From contig JAJYVJ010000038.1 in the NCBI GenBank assembly GCA_021792045.1, positions 1-13,858 on the forward strand: a DNA stretch of 13,858 nucleotides. The letters run 5' to 3'. Origin of the DNA: Thermoplasmata archaeon (GTDB taxonomy: Archaea > Thermoplasmatota > Thermoplasmata > Thermoplasmatales > Thermoplasmataceae). The notes beneath the pieces are model-generated. The model did not search any database. It saw nothing but the letters and a program-made list of their open reading frames with translations, and had not been told where the DNA came from. The translations under genes and the position numbers were made by a program. Positions within the stretch are counted from its first letter, which is position 1. Each line of letters starts with the position of its first letter. This document shows, piece by piece, positions 6,425-13,760 of this stretch.

Positions 6425-8764
6425 ATGACCGTAAATGGTAAAAAAGGTATTTTGGTTATATTACAGATAATACTTATTTTAACCGTATCGTTTTCCAGTA
6501 TTAATGCAGTAAATCACCAAGTTACCGGGATTATACCCGAATTTCACAGGGCAACAAAAAAAGTGGAATCTCTGAGTGATGTTATTTACAATTCGACGTA
6601 CTTGACAGGTAATATTCTGATACCCAGCGGTAAAAAACTGGTATTCGAAAACACAACAATAATTGCTGAAAATTTGACCTTGAAAACAATTGAGATTTGG
6701 GTCAAAGGAACGTTAGTGCTGGATAATTCAACTCTTGAAGTTTCAGCAGAATATTCTTCGGCGATCAGACAGGTGCTTATTCACGGTTTGTCAAATTCCA
6801 CCATAATTATAAGGAGCAGTAAAATTATTTCTCCCGGCGAATTTTACCTGAACCAATCTACTTTAACAGTCATCAATTCCAGCATATTTCCCGCAAATCT
6901 CAGTAAAAGTGATCCTTTTGAAAGAACTACGCGGCTTGTAAGCAAATCCTCATCGATTAACATTATAAATAGTAGCATTGGTGGATTGTTTAATTGCTCA
7001 GGTAATAGATATTTTCCTGTCGCCGTATGGAACTCAGAGATTTTGAATTTCGCCCAGAATTCGACTATACCACTTAATGAAACAAATATAACTTACCGTA
7101 ATTCTTACGTTGTTTCAGCAGAGATTTCATTTAATTATTCAGGAGTAAGCACCGAAGATAACAATTCACTGGTAGTGCTTTTCGGAAATAAAACTGTGGA
7201 AAAAATAAGTCTTCCGTGGAGAAATGGCGAGGGCCTACAGAAGAATCAGTCGACTTTCACTTTTTCTACCTCTCATTTACCAGCATGGTTTCAGAACAAA
7301 ACAAATTTCCAGATAAAGTTGCTGGACAATTTCTACAGCCCAGTAGAGATCAGGAACCTCTCAATTACCCTAATCTCCAACGACACTGTCAGCCTGTATC
7401 CAGTGTCCATGTTTAATTATATCCTCACGAATTCTATTCTATTTTCCGTCCATTCTTCATTAGGCATAAATGATAATCCGTTATTTATAATGAAGAACAT
7501 CGTAAATCCAGAGAAAAACAGAATAATTGCAAACAGAAGTAGCGTGTATATTGTGAACTCTCTTATTTCAGGAGGGACTAACTATTCTAGTTCACCGTTT
7601 TGCAATATACGTTCTGATATCTATCTATCAAGGATAGTGTCTGTGAAAGGCACATATCATAAACTTTCAATAATAAATTTTCAGCCGATGATCACAGATG
7701 AATCTAATATTCTAGAAAATATCTCAAAGAAAATCAATTCAAAAATTGATTCTATGATGAATGCATTCAATATACTTAATGGCGGTCAGACAAGCCTTGT
7801 TTATGGATACGGGAACGGAACTTCTAACTTCACCTATCTTGGAAATTATGAGATATCATTCATGAATTCAAGCTCTTCACTATTCCTCCCGCCTTTCCCA
7901 AGCTTCAACAATAGCGTACTAAACGTTGAGATAATAGCTATTGTTCCCGAAGTGTCTTTTCACTTGGATAAAAGCAGTTTTGTCTCAGGTGCTAATTCAA
8001 TATTAAATTTTTCCGCACTCTCTTCCTCCATGAGCTTGAATACCGCATTGATGAATGCTACGTTGATTCAAGGAAACAGATCGGTATATTCCATTCATTT
8101 CCAGCTTAAAACTCCAGTTTCAGGGGATTATGATAAGACATTTTATCTGCCTTCGAATATTCTTCCGGGAAGCTACACACTGAAGTTGAATTGGAGTTCC
8201 AATGAGGCTTATGTTACAAATTCTAGCGCGATGAACTGTGAATCGATATACGTCTTTCCTGATTTATCAATACACATCTCCGGTAAATTTTACGTTATAG
8301 GTGCGAATATGATTTTGAATCTGCACATTATCAGAATCGGATCATTTGAAATTGGTAAAGCAACACTAAGAATACTTGAGTACGATGGTAACAGCTTAAC
8401 AAGAACTTTATTCGATATCATTAAGCCGAATAATGGAACTTACTATTTTTCACTCGGAGAAGAAAATCCTGCAATAACAAGATTGAATGTTACTCTGTTA
8501 ACGGGCGTGAGATTGTTGGGGCAGAGCAAAAATAGCACATCAATATCAATAAACGTAAAGTTAACAAAAAAGAGTAGTTATGTAACATCATCGTTTTTTG
8601 ATACGCATTTTTTTGTATTTATTGCACTTGCATCCGTTGCTGTTCTGGGACTTTACGCATCATGGAAGTTTCACCACACTTACCATGTTTGCAAGACATG
8701 TGGAAGAGTTTACAGAGGTTTTGGAAGAACGTGCGAGAATTGTAAACTCAAAAGGTCTCCGTAG
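6425..8764 (+). CDS. Large sequon-rich surface protein with C-terminal membrane anchor and cytoplasmic zinc ribbon
   Basis: I do not recognise a named family for the 779-residue product. Residues 1-30 (MTVNGKKGILVILQ, then IILILTVSFSSINA) form a basic start plus a hydrophobic signal or anchor segment. The exported part, about residues 31-725, carries roughly 35 NxS/T sequons by hand count, suggesting heavy N-glycosylation. Residues of about 60-440 repeat short strands with Asn/Ser turns (TLTVINSSIF, SINIINSSIG, SVYIVNSLIS), as in right-handed beta-helices. Two related beta-sandwich-like repeats start at FVSGANSILN (519) and FYVIGANMILN (622), about 103 residues apart. A membrane helix at about 729-746 (FVFIALASVAVLGLYAS) is followed by HHTYHVCKTCGRVYR and a second CxxC pair (Cys756, 759, 770, 773), a zinc-ribbon-like tail that should face the cytoplasm. 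The ATG at 6425 is preferred over upstream codons, which would add 31 non-signal-like residues, because of the TATA spacing. Adhesion, envelope stability or sensing are possible roles. Confidence 0.75.
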   Translation: MTVNGKKGILVILQIILILTVSFSSINAVNHQVTGIIPEFHRATKKVESLSDVIYNSTYLTGNILIPSGKKLVFENTTIIAENLTLKTIEIWVKGTLVLDNSTLEVSAEYSSAIRQVLIHGLSNSTIIIRSSKIISPGEFYLNQSTLTVINSSIFPANLSKSDPFERTTRLVSKSSSINIINSSIGGLFNCSGNRYFPVAVWNSEILNFAQNSTIPLNETNITYRNSYVVSAEISFNYSGVSTEDNNSLVVLFGNKTVEKISLPWRNGEGLQKNQSTFTFSTSHLPAWFQNKTNFQIKLLDNFYSPVEIRNLSITLISNDTVSLYPVSMFNYILTNSILFSVHSSLGINDNPLFIMKNIVNPEKNRIIANRSSVYIVNSLISGGTNYSSSPFCNIRSDIYLSRIVSVKGTYHKLSIINFQPMITDESNILENISKKINSKIDSMMNAFNILNGGQTSLVYGYGNGTSNFTYLGNYEISFMNSSSSLFLPPFPSFNNSVLNVEIIAIVPEVSFHLDKSSFVSGANSILNFSALSSSMSLNTALMNATLIQGNRSVYSIHFQLKTPVSGDYDKTFYLPSNILPGSYTLKLNWSSNEAYVTNSSAMNCESIYVFPDLSIHISGKFYVIGANMILNLHIIRIGSFEIGKATLRILEYDGNSLTRTLFDIIKPNNGTYYFSLGEENPAITRLNVTLLTGVRLLGQSKNSTSISINVKLTKKSSYVTSSFFDTHFFVFIALASVAVLGLYASWKFHHTYHVCKTCGRVYRGFGRTCENCKLKRSP

Positions 8765-8905
8765 AGATAACAGGTATCCAAGAAGCAAAGAAACCCGCAT
8801 CAAGTTATAGGTATGTCTTGTGTTTCAAGTTTAGGACATTAAGGTGAAATTGAGCAAATTGCAAGAGAGGCGAAATCGTTTTACGTGATCATTCCATTAC
8901 AACAC

Positions 8906-9193
8906 ATGATAGTTGCAGACGTAACTTTTTATCCAATAGGTAAGGGGATTTCTGTTGGACCAGTTATCAAGCGTGCAATAGAGACACTTAGATCAAATGG
9001 TCTTAAATGTTACCCGAACAGCATGGCAACGGTTGTGGAGGCGAATTCTATCAAGGAACTCTTCAATGCATTGGAAAATACAGAATCGTTCTTAGTATCA
9101 TTAGGGTTTCAGAGGGTTGAGACAATAATAAAAATAGATCACAGAGTTGATCTTGAGAATTCTGTAGGCAGAAAGATCGACGCTATATCCTGA
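8906..9193 (+). CDS. MTH1187/YkoF-type thiamine-binding-family protein
   Basis: A 95-residue protein of the MTH1187 family (formerly DUF77), whose members form small ferredoxin-like-fold oligomers and have been linked to binding thiamine or related ligands. The pattern fits throughout: MIVADVTFYPIGKG..SVGPVI at the start; a helix followed by GLKCYPNSMATVVEA, where the family has 'gl.y...pmgTviEg'; then GFQRVETIIKIDHRVD, matching 'g..Rv.t.ikid.R.d'. The family normally begins at this Met, so the ATG at 8906 is preferred to a GTG at 8885 that would add seven residues. A weak TATA-like TTTTACG near 8879-8885 would suit a leaderless start at 8906. The protein is cytoplasmic. The HAD phosphatase gene follows after 10 bases, so the two are probably translated from one mRNA. 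No thiamine riboswitch is apparent upstream. Confidence 0.85.
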   Translation: MIVADVTFYPIGKGISVGPVIKRAIETLRSNGLKCYPNSMATVVEANSIKELFNALENTESFLVSLGFQRVETIIKIDHRVDLENSVGRKIDAIS

Positions 9194-9203
9194 GGGAAAC
9201 TAC

Positions 9204-9683
9204 ATGCAGAATTCTAGTAAGAGACCTGCCTTGTTTATTGATCGCGATGGCACAATTAATAGAGACTGTCCTTACTGTCACGACCCAAAAGATCTTCATA
9301 TCTATAAAAAGGCTGTAGAATTAATAAAATATTACTCAAACAAGGGCTACCTTGTTATTGTTGTAACTAATCAGTCTGGGATAAACAGAGGTTATTTTTC
9401 TGAAGATGAGGTTAGAGTATTTAACTCTGAGTTGAAAAAAAGGGTTGAAGCAATGGGGGGTAAAATAGATGACTTCTTTTTCTGTCCACATAGACCCGAT
9501 GAGGATTGTGACTGCAGAAAGCCACGTACCGGCATGTTGAGGAAGATCCTTTCAAAGTATGATATTGATCTGCCTCGATCGATCGTTGTAGGTGATCGTG
9601 ACGACATTGATGGAGAATTTGCGAGAAACGCGGGCCTTGAGTTCAGGATTATTTCCAACATGGACAATGAAAGCGTGGACTAA
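9204..9683 (+). CDS. HAD-IIIA phosphatase, GmhB / histidinol-phosphatase type
   Basis: A 159-residue cytoplasmic HAD phosphatase. Motif I is FIDRDGTINRD (11-21), with nucleophile Asp13 and acid/base Asp15. Motif II is VVTNQSGINRGY (53-64). A zinc loop CPH.....CDC (Cys94, His96, Cys102, Cys104) is diagnostic of the GmhB/HisB-N group and is followed by Lys106 in RKP. Motif III/IV is VVGDRDDIDG (128-137). Relatives remove a phosphate from heptose 1,7-bisphosphate or histidinol phosphate, and paralogues act on other sugar phosphates; the exact substrate cannot be read here. An extra CPYC pair (Cys22/Cys25) sits just after motif I. The ATG at 9204 has TGAGGG seven bases upstream as a Shine-Dalgarno-like site overlapping the end of the preceding gene, which fits an internal operon cistron. 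Confidence 0.85.
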   Translation: MQNSSKRPALFIDRDGTINRDCPYCHDPKDLHIYKKAVELIKYYSNKGYLVIVVTNQSGINRGYFSEDEVRVFNSELKKRVEAMGGKIDDFFFCPHRPDEDCDCRKPRTGMLRKILSKYDIDLPRSIVVGDRDDIDGEFARNAGLEFRIISNMDNESVD

Positions 9684-9707
9684 TAATTTCTCCCGTCTTG
9701 TGTAAAG

Positions 9708-9715
9708 AAATATAT
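9708..9715 (+). promoter_or_regulatory. TATA box of the MFS transporter gene
   Basis: AAATATAT is centred about 26 bases upstream of the ATG at 9738. This predicts a leaderless transcript starting at the transporter start codon and a transcription unit separate from the phosphatase gene. Confidence 0.6.
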
Positions 9716-9737
9716 CGACTATTACAATACCAAAGAA

Positions 9738-11390
9738 ATGCAGTACAAGTGGGTGGCGCTTTCAAACACCACGATAGGCGTATTCATGTCGGCTGTGAAT
9801 ACAACCATTATTTTGATATCCATTCCTGCGATTTTTAAAGGGATACATCTTGATGTTTTTGCTCCCGGTTCTTTCGTATATCTTCTCTGGCTCTTAATGG
9901 GTTTCAATATAATAACTGCCACTCTCTTGGTTACTTTTGGAAGGCTTTCAGATATATTTGGGCGTGTAAAGCTCTTTGTCCTAGGCTTTGCTATCTTCAC
10001 GTTCGGTTCCGTGTTGCTTTTCATAACTCCCTCAACAGGTACTGCCGGGGCGCTTGAGCTTGTTATTTTCCGTTTAGTCCAGGGTGTAGGGGCTGCATTT
10101 CTTTTTGCGAATAGTTCGGCCATTATAACAGATGCTTTTCCCATAAGCGAAAGGGGAAAGGCGCTTGGAATAAACCAGGTCTCACTGATGTCGGGGGCAT
10201 TTATAGGGCTCATTCTTGGAGGTATTTTGTCTGTTTACGACTGGAGATATGTATTCTTGGTAAGCATTCCAATTGGTCTTCTTGGAACGTTCTGGAGCCT
10301 GTTAAAACTGAAGGAGACATCTCCTCGCTTATTAAAGCAGAAAATTGACTATATCGGAACCGTACTTTTCGCCGGAGGATTGACACTAGCTCTCATAGGT
10401 CTCACGTACGGTATTATGCCATACAACGGTAATCCCACTGGATGGACCAGCCCATTTGTTATTGGTTCTATGTTATCTGGGGCGATGTTGCTGGTAATTT
10501 TTCCATTCGCGGAAAAGAGAATTAAGCAGCCAATGTTCAACGTCTCCTTATTTCAAAACAAGGATTTTTCAACAGGCAATATGGCTAATCTCCTTAATTC
10601 CGTAGGTAGAGGCGGAGTTATGATAGTTCTGATAATACTATTACAGGGTATATGGCTTCCTTTAGTCCGGGGAATCCCATACTCGCAAACTCCACTTTGG
10701 GCTGGCATCTATATGGTCCCGCTTACAGCAGGTACGTTAATAATGGGCCCGCTTGCAGGGATATGGTCCGATAGACATGGCCCAAAATTACTCGCCACAT
10801 TAGGAATGCTTCTTGTAGCAGGGGCTTTCCTCGGGCTTTCGTTTTTGCCATTTGATTTTGGATACGTATATTTTGCGATCGCCCTCTTTGTCATGGGAAT
10901 AGGTAACGGTATGTTTGTGGCTCCTAACACAGCATTGATAATGAATTCGGTTCCTGTTCAATCAAGGGGGGCTGCATCCGGTATGCTTTCCACGTTGAGA
11001 AATGCCGGTATGACTGCAAGCACAGGCATATTTTTTGCTATAATACTGAGCTCTCTTCAGGCTTCGCTTCCTTTACAATTTTTCAAAAGTCTCAAAAGCA
11101 TCGGTGCGCCAACATCTGTAATTAATGCTTTTATGAGGACCCCCCCAACGATATCTGTTTTTTCGGCTTTTCTCGGAGAGAACCCTGTTAATGAGATACT
11201 TGCGTCTGCAGGCTTCAATCCTCCCAGCAGTGTTGGGCACGTTTATTCGATAATTTCGGCGATACACTGGTTTCCAAGTGTTTTGGCACCAGCTTTCATG
11301 AGTTCTATAGATGTTGCTTTCTACATTGGAGTAGCAGTATCGATAGCGGCAGCAGTATTTTCATACATGACAAAGACTAAGACACACTAA
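9738..11390 (+). CDS. MFS transporter, DHA2-type (14 membrane helices)
   Basis: A 550-residue integral membrane protein of the major facilitator superfamily. The N-terminal helix carries SAVNTTIILISIPAI (18-32), corresponding to the DHA2 'D.TivNvAlP' signature but without its acidic residue. Motif A is GRLSDIFGRVK (68-78) in the cytoplasmic loop between helices 2 and 3. Motif B is FRLVQGVGAA (111-120). A motif C-like glycine-rich helix spans GINQVSLMSGAFIGLILGG (144-162), followed by DWRYVF (168-173). Length and hydrophobic pattern fit 14 helices. A long polar loop of about 65 residues precedes the last helix, as is common in DHA2 members. DHA2 carriers are proton-driven exporters of drugs, dyes or metabolites, but the substrate here is unknown. 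It has its own promoter. The flippase gene lies about 70 bases downstream. Confidence 0.88.
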   Translation: MQYKWVALSNTTIGVFMSAVNTTIILISIPAIFKGIHLDVFAPGSFVYLLWLLMGFNIITATLLVTFGRLSDIFGRVKLFVLGFAIFTFGSVLLFITPSTGTAGALELVIFRLVQGVGAAFLFANSSAIITDAFPISERGKALGINQVSLMSGAFIGLILGGILSVYDWRYVFLVSIPIGLLGTFWSLLKLKETSPRLLKQKIDYIGTVLFAGGLTLALIGLTYGIMPYNGNPTGWTSPFVIGSMLSGAMLLVIFPFAEKRIKQPMFNVSLFQNKDFSTGNMANLLNSVGRGGVMIVLIILLQGIWLPLVRGIPYSQTPLWAGIYMVPLTAGTLIMGPLAGIWSDRHGPKLLATLGMLLVAGAFLGLSFLPFDFGYVYFAIALFVMGIGNGMFVAPNTALIMNSVPVQSRGAASGMLSTLRNAGMTASTGIFFAIILSSLQASLPLQFFKSLKSIGAPTSVINAFMRTPPTISVFSAFLGENPVNEILASAGFNPPSSVGHVYSIISAIHWFPSVLAPAFMSSIDVAFYIGVAVSIAAAVFSYMTKTKTH

Positions 11391-11461
11391 AAATCATAGG
11401 TATTAATTTTAATCTCCAATGGCTGTACAAAGGTTATTGTAATTGTTAGGATACCGTTCTA

Positions 11462-12991
11462 TTGTTATCCACCCGTTCACCTATAGTCATAATACAGCAC
11501 GTGATAGGAGCAGTTTTAGGGCTCCTTGGCTTATTATTTATATTGCGAGTTGGTAATTTTAGCGCTGGATGGGGTTTTGTTTCTTTTGGTATAGGATATA
11601 CTGGGATCCTTTCACTATTTTCCGATCTCGGATATTCTACTGCCCATACGATCAAATTATCTAATGGAGAAGATGTAGGGGCGTGTAATGCGACTTATTT
11701 GCGAATTAAGTTGATTCTCGGCGCAGTCTTTGTTCTTCTGGTCATCGGTTCATTGCTTTTCTGGGTACATGTGCTTCATAGGGGATTTGACAATCCGATA
11801 GAATTCTGGATCGTTGTGGCCCTCATTCCATACTATTTTTTCAAAAGTCTAATAGGATTCCCTAATGCATACTACAGGGCAAAAATAAAATCTGGGAGAA
11901 TGGCCGTACCCGGTATTATAGAGTCTGCGTTTAGAAATTCAGTTTTTATCTTTCTTGCCCTCGCTATTCGCTATGGCGTCACCGGTACAGGAGGATATGC
12001 TCCTGCACTCTACATATCGATGACATATAGTATCTCGTATGCGCTTTATTTTGGTATACTGATGATACTAGGCCGTCCATGGACTATTGGAAAGCCGTCA
12101 CGGGAATTGGCTAAATCATACACAATGCTTGCTATACCTCTAATGTTCGTGTCTTCTGTTGCAGTGATCAATGGGAACATAGACAAAGTAATAATCAATT
12201 TTTTCTGGGAAAACATTGCTACTGGCGCATTTTATACGAGCCAGATGATTGCCAACGTTGTAATAACACTTTCAACTTCATTGACTATGTTCTTTCTTCC
12301 TTTGCTCAGTATGTCCAGAAGGAGCAAAAAGGCCGAAGATTATAAGAATTCTATATTTGAGTATGAACGGTTGACCTCTCTATTTGTCCTTCCAATCGTT
12401 GTATACTTTGCGTTGTTGTCTGGATACATTTTGAACCTCTTCACACAGACTTACTTCTCATATTTTCTTATGCTCTCATTGCTTTCAATTGTTGCTTATA
12501 TAAGTGCTATTAATACTCCATACAGGTCGGTACTGGAATCAAGGCAAAAAACAGGTATCATTGCAAGGATAGACATTTCGGTGATAATTGTAAACATAAT
12601 ACTTATACTTATTCTGGTTCCGCCGAATATCTTCGGAATAACAAGAATATCCCAAGGGGCCTCTGGGGCCGCAATTGCAATACTGAGTTCCAGTATACTG
12701 TCTGCAGCACTTTACAGATTGAACGTTTTCAAGATAGAGCACATATCATTTAATTGGAGAATTTTAAAACATATTGGTCCTGTAATTTCTGAGGTAGCTG
12801 TTATATTGCTCATCGAACACTTTATTTCTCCCAGAAGCGTTTTTGTGCTGTTGGGTACTGCAGCATTGTCCGTAGTGGTATATTTTTCCGTAGCTGTTTT
12901 AATAAAAGAAACAACAATATCAGATATTTCGAAGATAGTCACAGAGTTCAGCCCTAGGAGCCTAAAAAAGAGATATAGAGAAGAAAAATAA
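11462..12991 (+). CDS. Polysaccharide/lipid-linked glycan flippase, MOP superfamily (Wzx-like)
   Basis: A 509-residue polytopic membrane protein with about 12-14 hydrophobic segments spread along its whole length. The pattern is that of the MOP superfamily polysaccharide exporters: a first helix pair, then FSDLGYSTAHTIKLSNGED ('fa.lGl..a...~'), a central INGNIDKVIINFFWENIATGA-like segment (the family's 'D...ig.~~g....G.Y'), and a basic tail (SLKKRYREEK). Wzx-type proteins flip lipid-linked oligosaccharides across the cytoplasmic membrane, which would feed protein N-glycosylation or lipoglycan assembly. The in-frame stop at 11447 leaves TTG at 11462 as the first start; an internal GTG at 11501 is an alternative. 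A weak TATA-like TTGTAATT lies about 23 bases upstream of the TTG. The gene converges on the GntR gene. Confidence 0.78.
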   Translation: MLSTRSPIVIIQHVIGAVLGLLGLLFILRVGNFSAGWGFVSFGIGYTGILSLFSDLGYSTAHTIKLSNGEDVGACNATYLRIKLILGAVFVLLVIGSLLFWVHVLHRGFDNPIEFWIVVALIPYYFFKSLIGFPNAYYRAKIKSGRMAVPGIIESAFRNSVFIFLALAIRYGVTGTGGYAPALYISMTYSISYALYFGILMILGRPWTIGKPSRELAKSYTMLAIPLMFVSSVAVINGNIDKVIINFFWENIATGAFYTSQMIANVVITLSTSLTMFFLPLLSMSRRSKKAEDYKNSIFEYERLTSLFVLPIVVYFALLSGYILNLFTQTYFSYFLMLSLLSIVAYISAINTPYRSVLESRQKTGIIARIDISVIIVNIILILILVPPNIFGITRISQGASGAAIAILSSSILSAALYRLNVFKIEHISFNWRILKHIGPVISEVAVILLIEHFISPRSVFVLLGTAALSVVVYFSVAVLIKETTISDISKIVTEFSPRSLKKRYREEK

Positions 12992-13023
12992 TGATTCACC
13001 TTAAGAGAGCACATACTTGATTA

Positions 13024-13048
13024 TGGAAATCCAAGAAGGAGGTTTCCA
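13024..13048. terminator. Imperfect hairpin between convergent genes
   Basis: TGGAAATCC (13024-13032) and GGTTTCCA (13041-13048) pair as an 8-bp stem with one bulged base and an 8-base loop. The hairpin sits in the 62-base space between the flippase stop and the GntR stop. It could help end transcription in either direction, but no strong T-run follows and archaeal termination is mostly T-run driven, so this is weak. Confidence 0.25.
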
Positions 13049-13053
13049 AGGTA

Positions 13054-13722
13054 CTAATACATTTTATTCAGGACATAGTCTTTAACATATTTTATCGTTT
13101 TATCCATATGATCAATAGTCAACTGCTTGGCAAGGTCCGGTTTGGCTTGCCTTATAGCATCAAATATCTTCTTGTGTTCTTTTGATTCGTCAAACCTACG
13201 ATCATAACTGCTGAAAAATGTTGTTCTAATAACTTTGAGTTTGAGCCTTATCTCAGTGGTATATTGAACTATGTACCTGTTCCCTGATGCCCTTGCAATT
13301 ATGGAGTGAAATTTTCCGTTCAGATCTGCAAGCTTAATCGGCTCCGGATTTGGTTCTTTTGAAGCCTCAATTATAGCATTTAGGGCAGCATCAAGATCAC
13401 GAACAACCTGCTCGTTAACGTTTTTTGCTGCGTAATACGCTGCTTCGGATTCTAGGATCCTTCTAAGCTGATAGAGTTCCAGGACCTCCTGTTCATCAAG
13501 GTATATGACATTATAATATCTACCATTTCTAAAGACTAGGTTTTCTACCTCTAACTGAAGAAGTGCCTCCCTTATTGGTGTTTTACTCATGTTTAGATTC
13601 CTCGACAACGTATCTGGACTAATGGACTGCCCGGCCCTAAATCTGCCGTTGGATATTCCATCAAAAATGTATCTATACGCGGTTTCTGTAAGTGTTTGAC
13701 TTCCATCTTCCTGTTCTTTCAT
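13054..13722 (-). CDS. GntR family transcriptional regulator, FCD (FadR-type) subfamily
   Basis: A 222-residue DNA-binding regulator. Residues 11-75 are the GntR winged helix: LTETAYRYIFDGISNGRFRAG (11-31), the helix-turn-helix LSRNLNMSKTPIREALLQLE (39-58) with the family hallmark 'S.TPIReAL', and a wing ending at ENLVFRNGRYYNVIYL. Residues 80-215 are the helical FCD ligand domain, starting VLELYQLRRILES (80-92). The likely metal/ligand residues are Asn135 (where many members have Asp), His139 in KFHSIIARASGN, His183 in EHKKIFDAI and His205 in DHMDKTI. FCD regulators usually respond to carboxylates, sugar acids or amino-acid derivatives and repress a neighbouring catabolic operon, which may lie beyond the right edge. 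ATG at 13722 is the start. The gene type is mainly bacterial, so acquisition by transfer is possible. Confidence 0.92.
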   Translation of the reverse strand: MKEQEDGSQTLTETAYRYIFDGISNGRFRAGQSISPDTLSRNLNMSKTPIREALLQLEVENLVFRNGRYYNVIYLDEQEVLELYQLRRILESEAAYYAAKNVNEQVVRDLDAALNAIIEASKEPNPEPIKLADLNGKFHSIIARASGNRYIVQYTTEIRLKLKVIRTTFFSSYDRRFDESKEHKKIFDAIRQAKPDLAKQLTIDHMDKTIKYVKDYVLNKMY

Positions 13723-13730
13723 TATCTTGA

Positions 13731-13740
13731 TGTGATTACA
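13731..13740. promoter_or_regulatory. Candidate GntR operator
   Basis: TGTGATTACA is an imperfect palindrome (TGTnATnACA) lying 9-18 bases upstream of the regulator's ATG, where transcription should start if the TATA box at 13753-13760 is used. The GT...AC half-sites resemble FadR-type operators, although with a four-base rather than three-base centre. Autoregulation is inferred. Confidence 0.35.
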
Positions 13741-13752
13741 TTCAAATAGAAA

Positions 13753-13760
13753 TATTTATA
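13753..13760 (-). promoter_or_regulatory. TATA box of the GntR gene
   Basis: On the minus strand TATAAATA is centred about 34 bases upstream of the ATG at 13722. This predicts a short 5' leader of around 8-10 bases and places the transcription start in the TGTGATTACA palindrome. Confidence 0.5.

Noticed and set aside
8765..8905. Possible thiamine riboswitch or small ORF upstream of the MTH1187-type gene
   Set aside because: I could not find the conserved thiamine-riboswitch core or a stable hairpin, and the only frame (GTG at 8844, 14 codons) is too short to support.
9722..10213. 163-codon open frame antisense to the MFS transporter
   Set aside because: It mirrors the hydrophobic codons of a well-supported transporter, is rich in Pro/Lys/Thr and has no recognisable motif, so it is a shadow frame.
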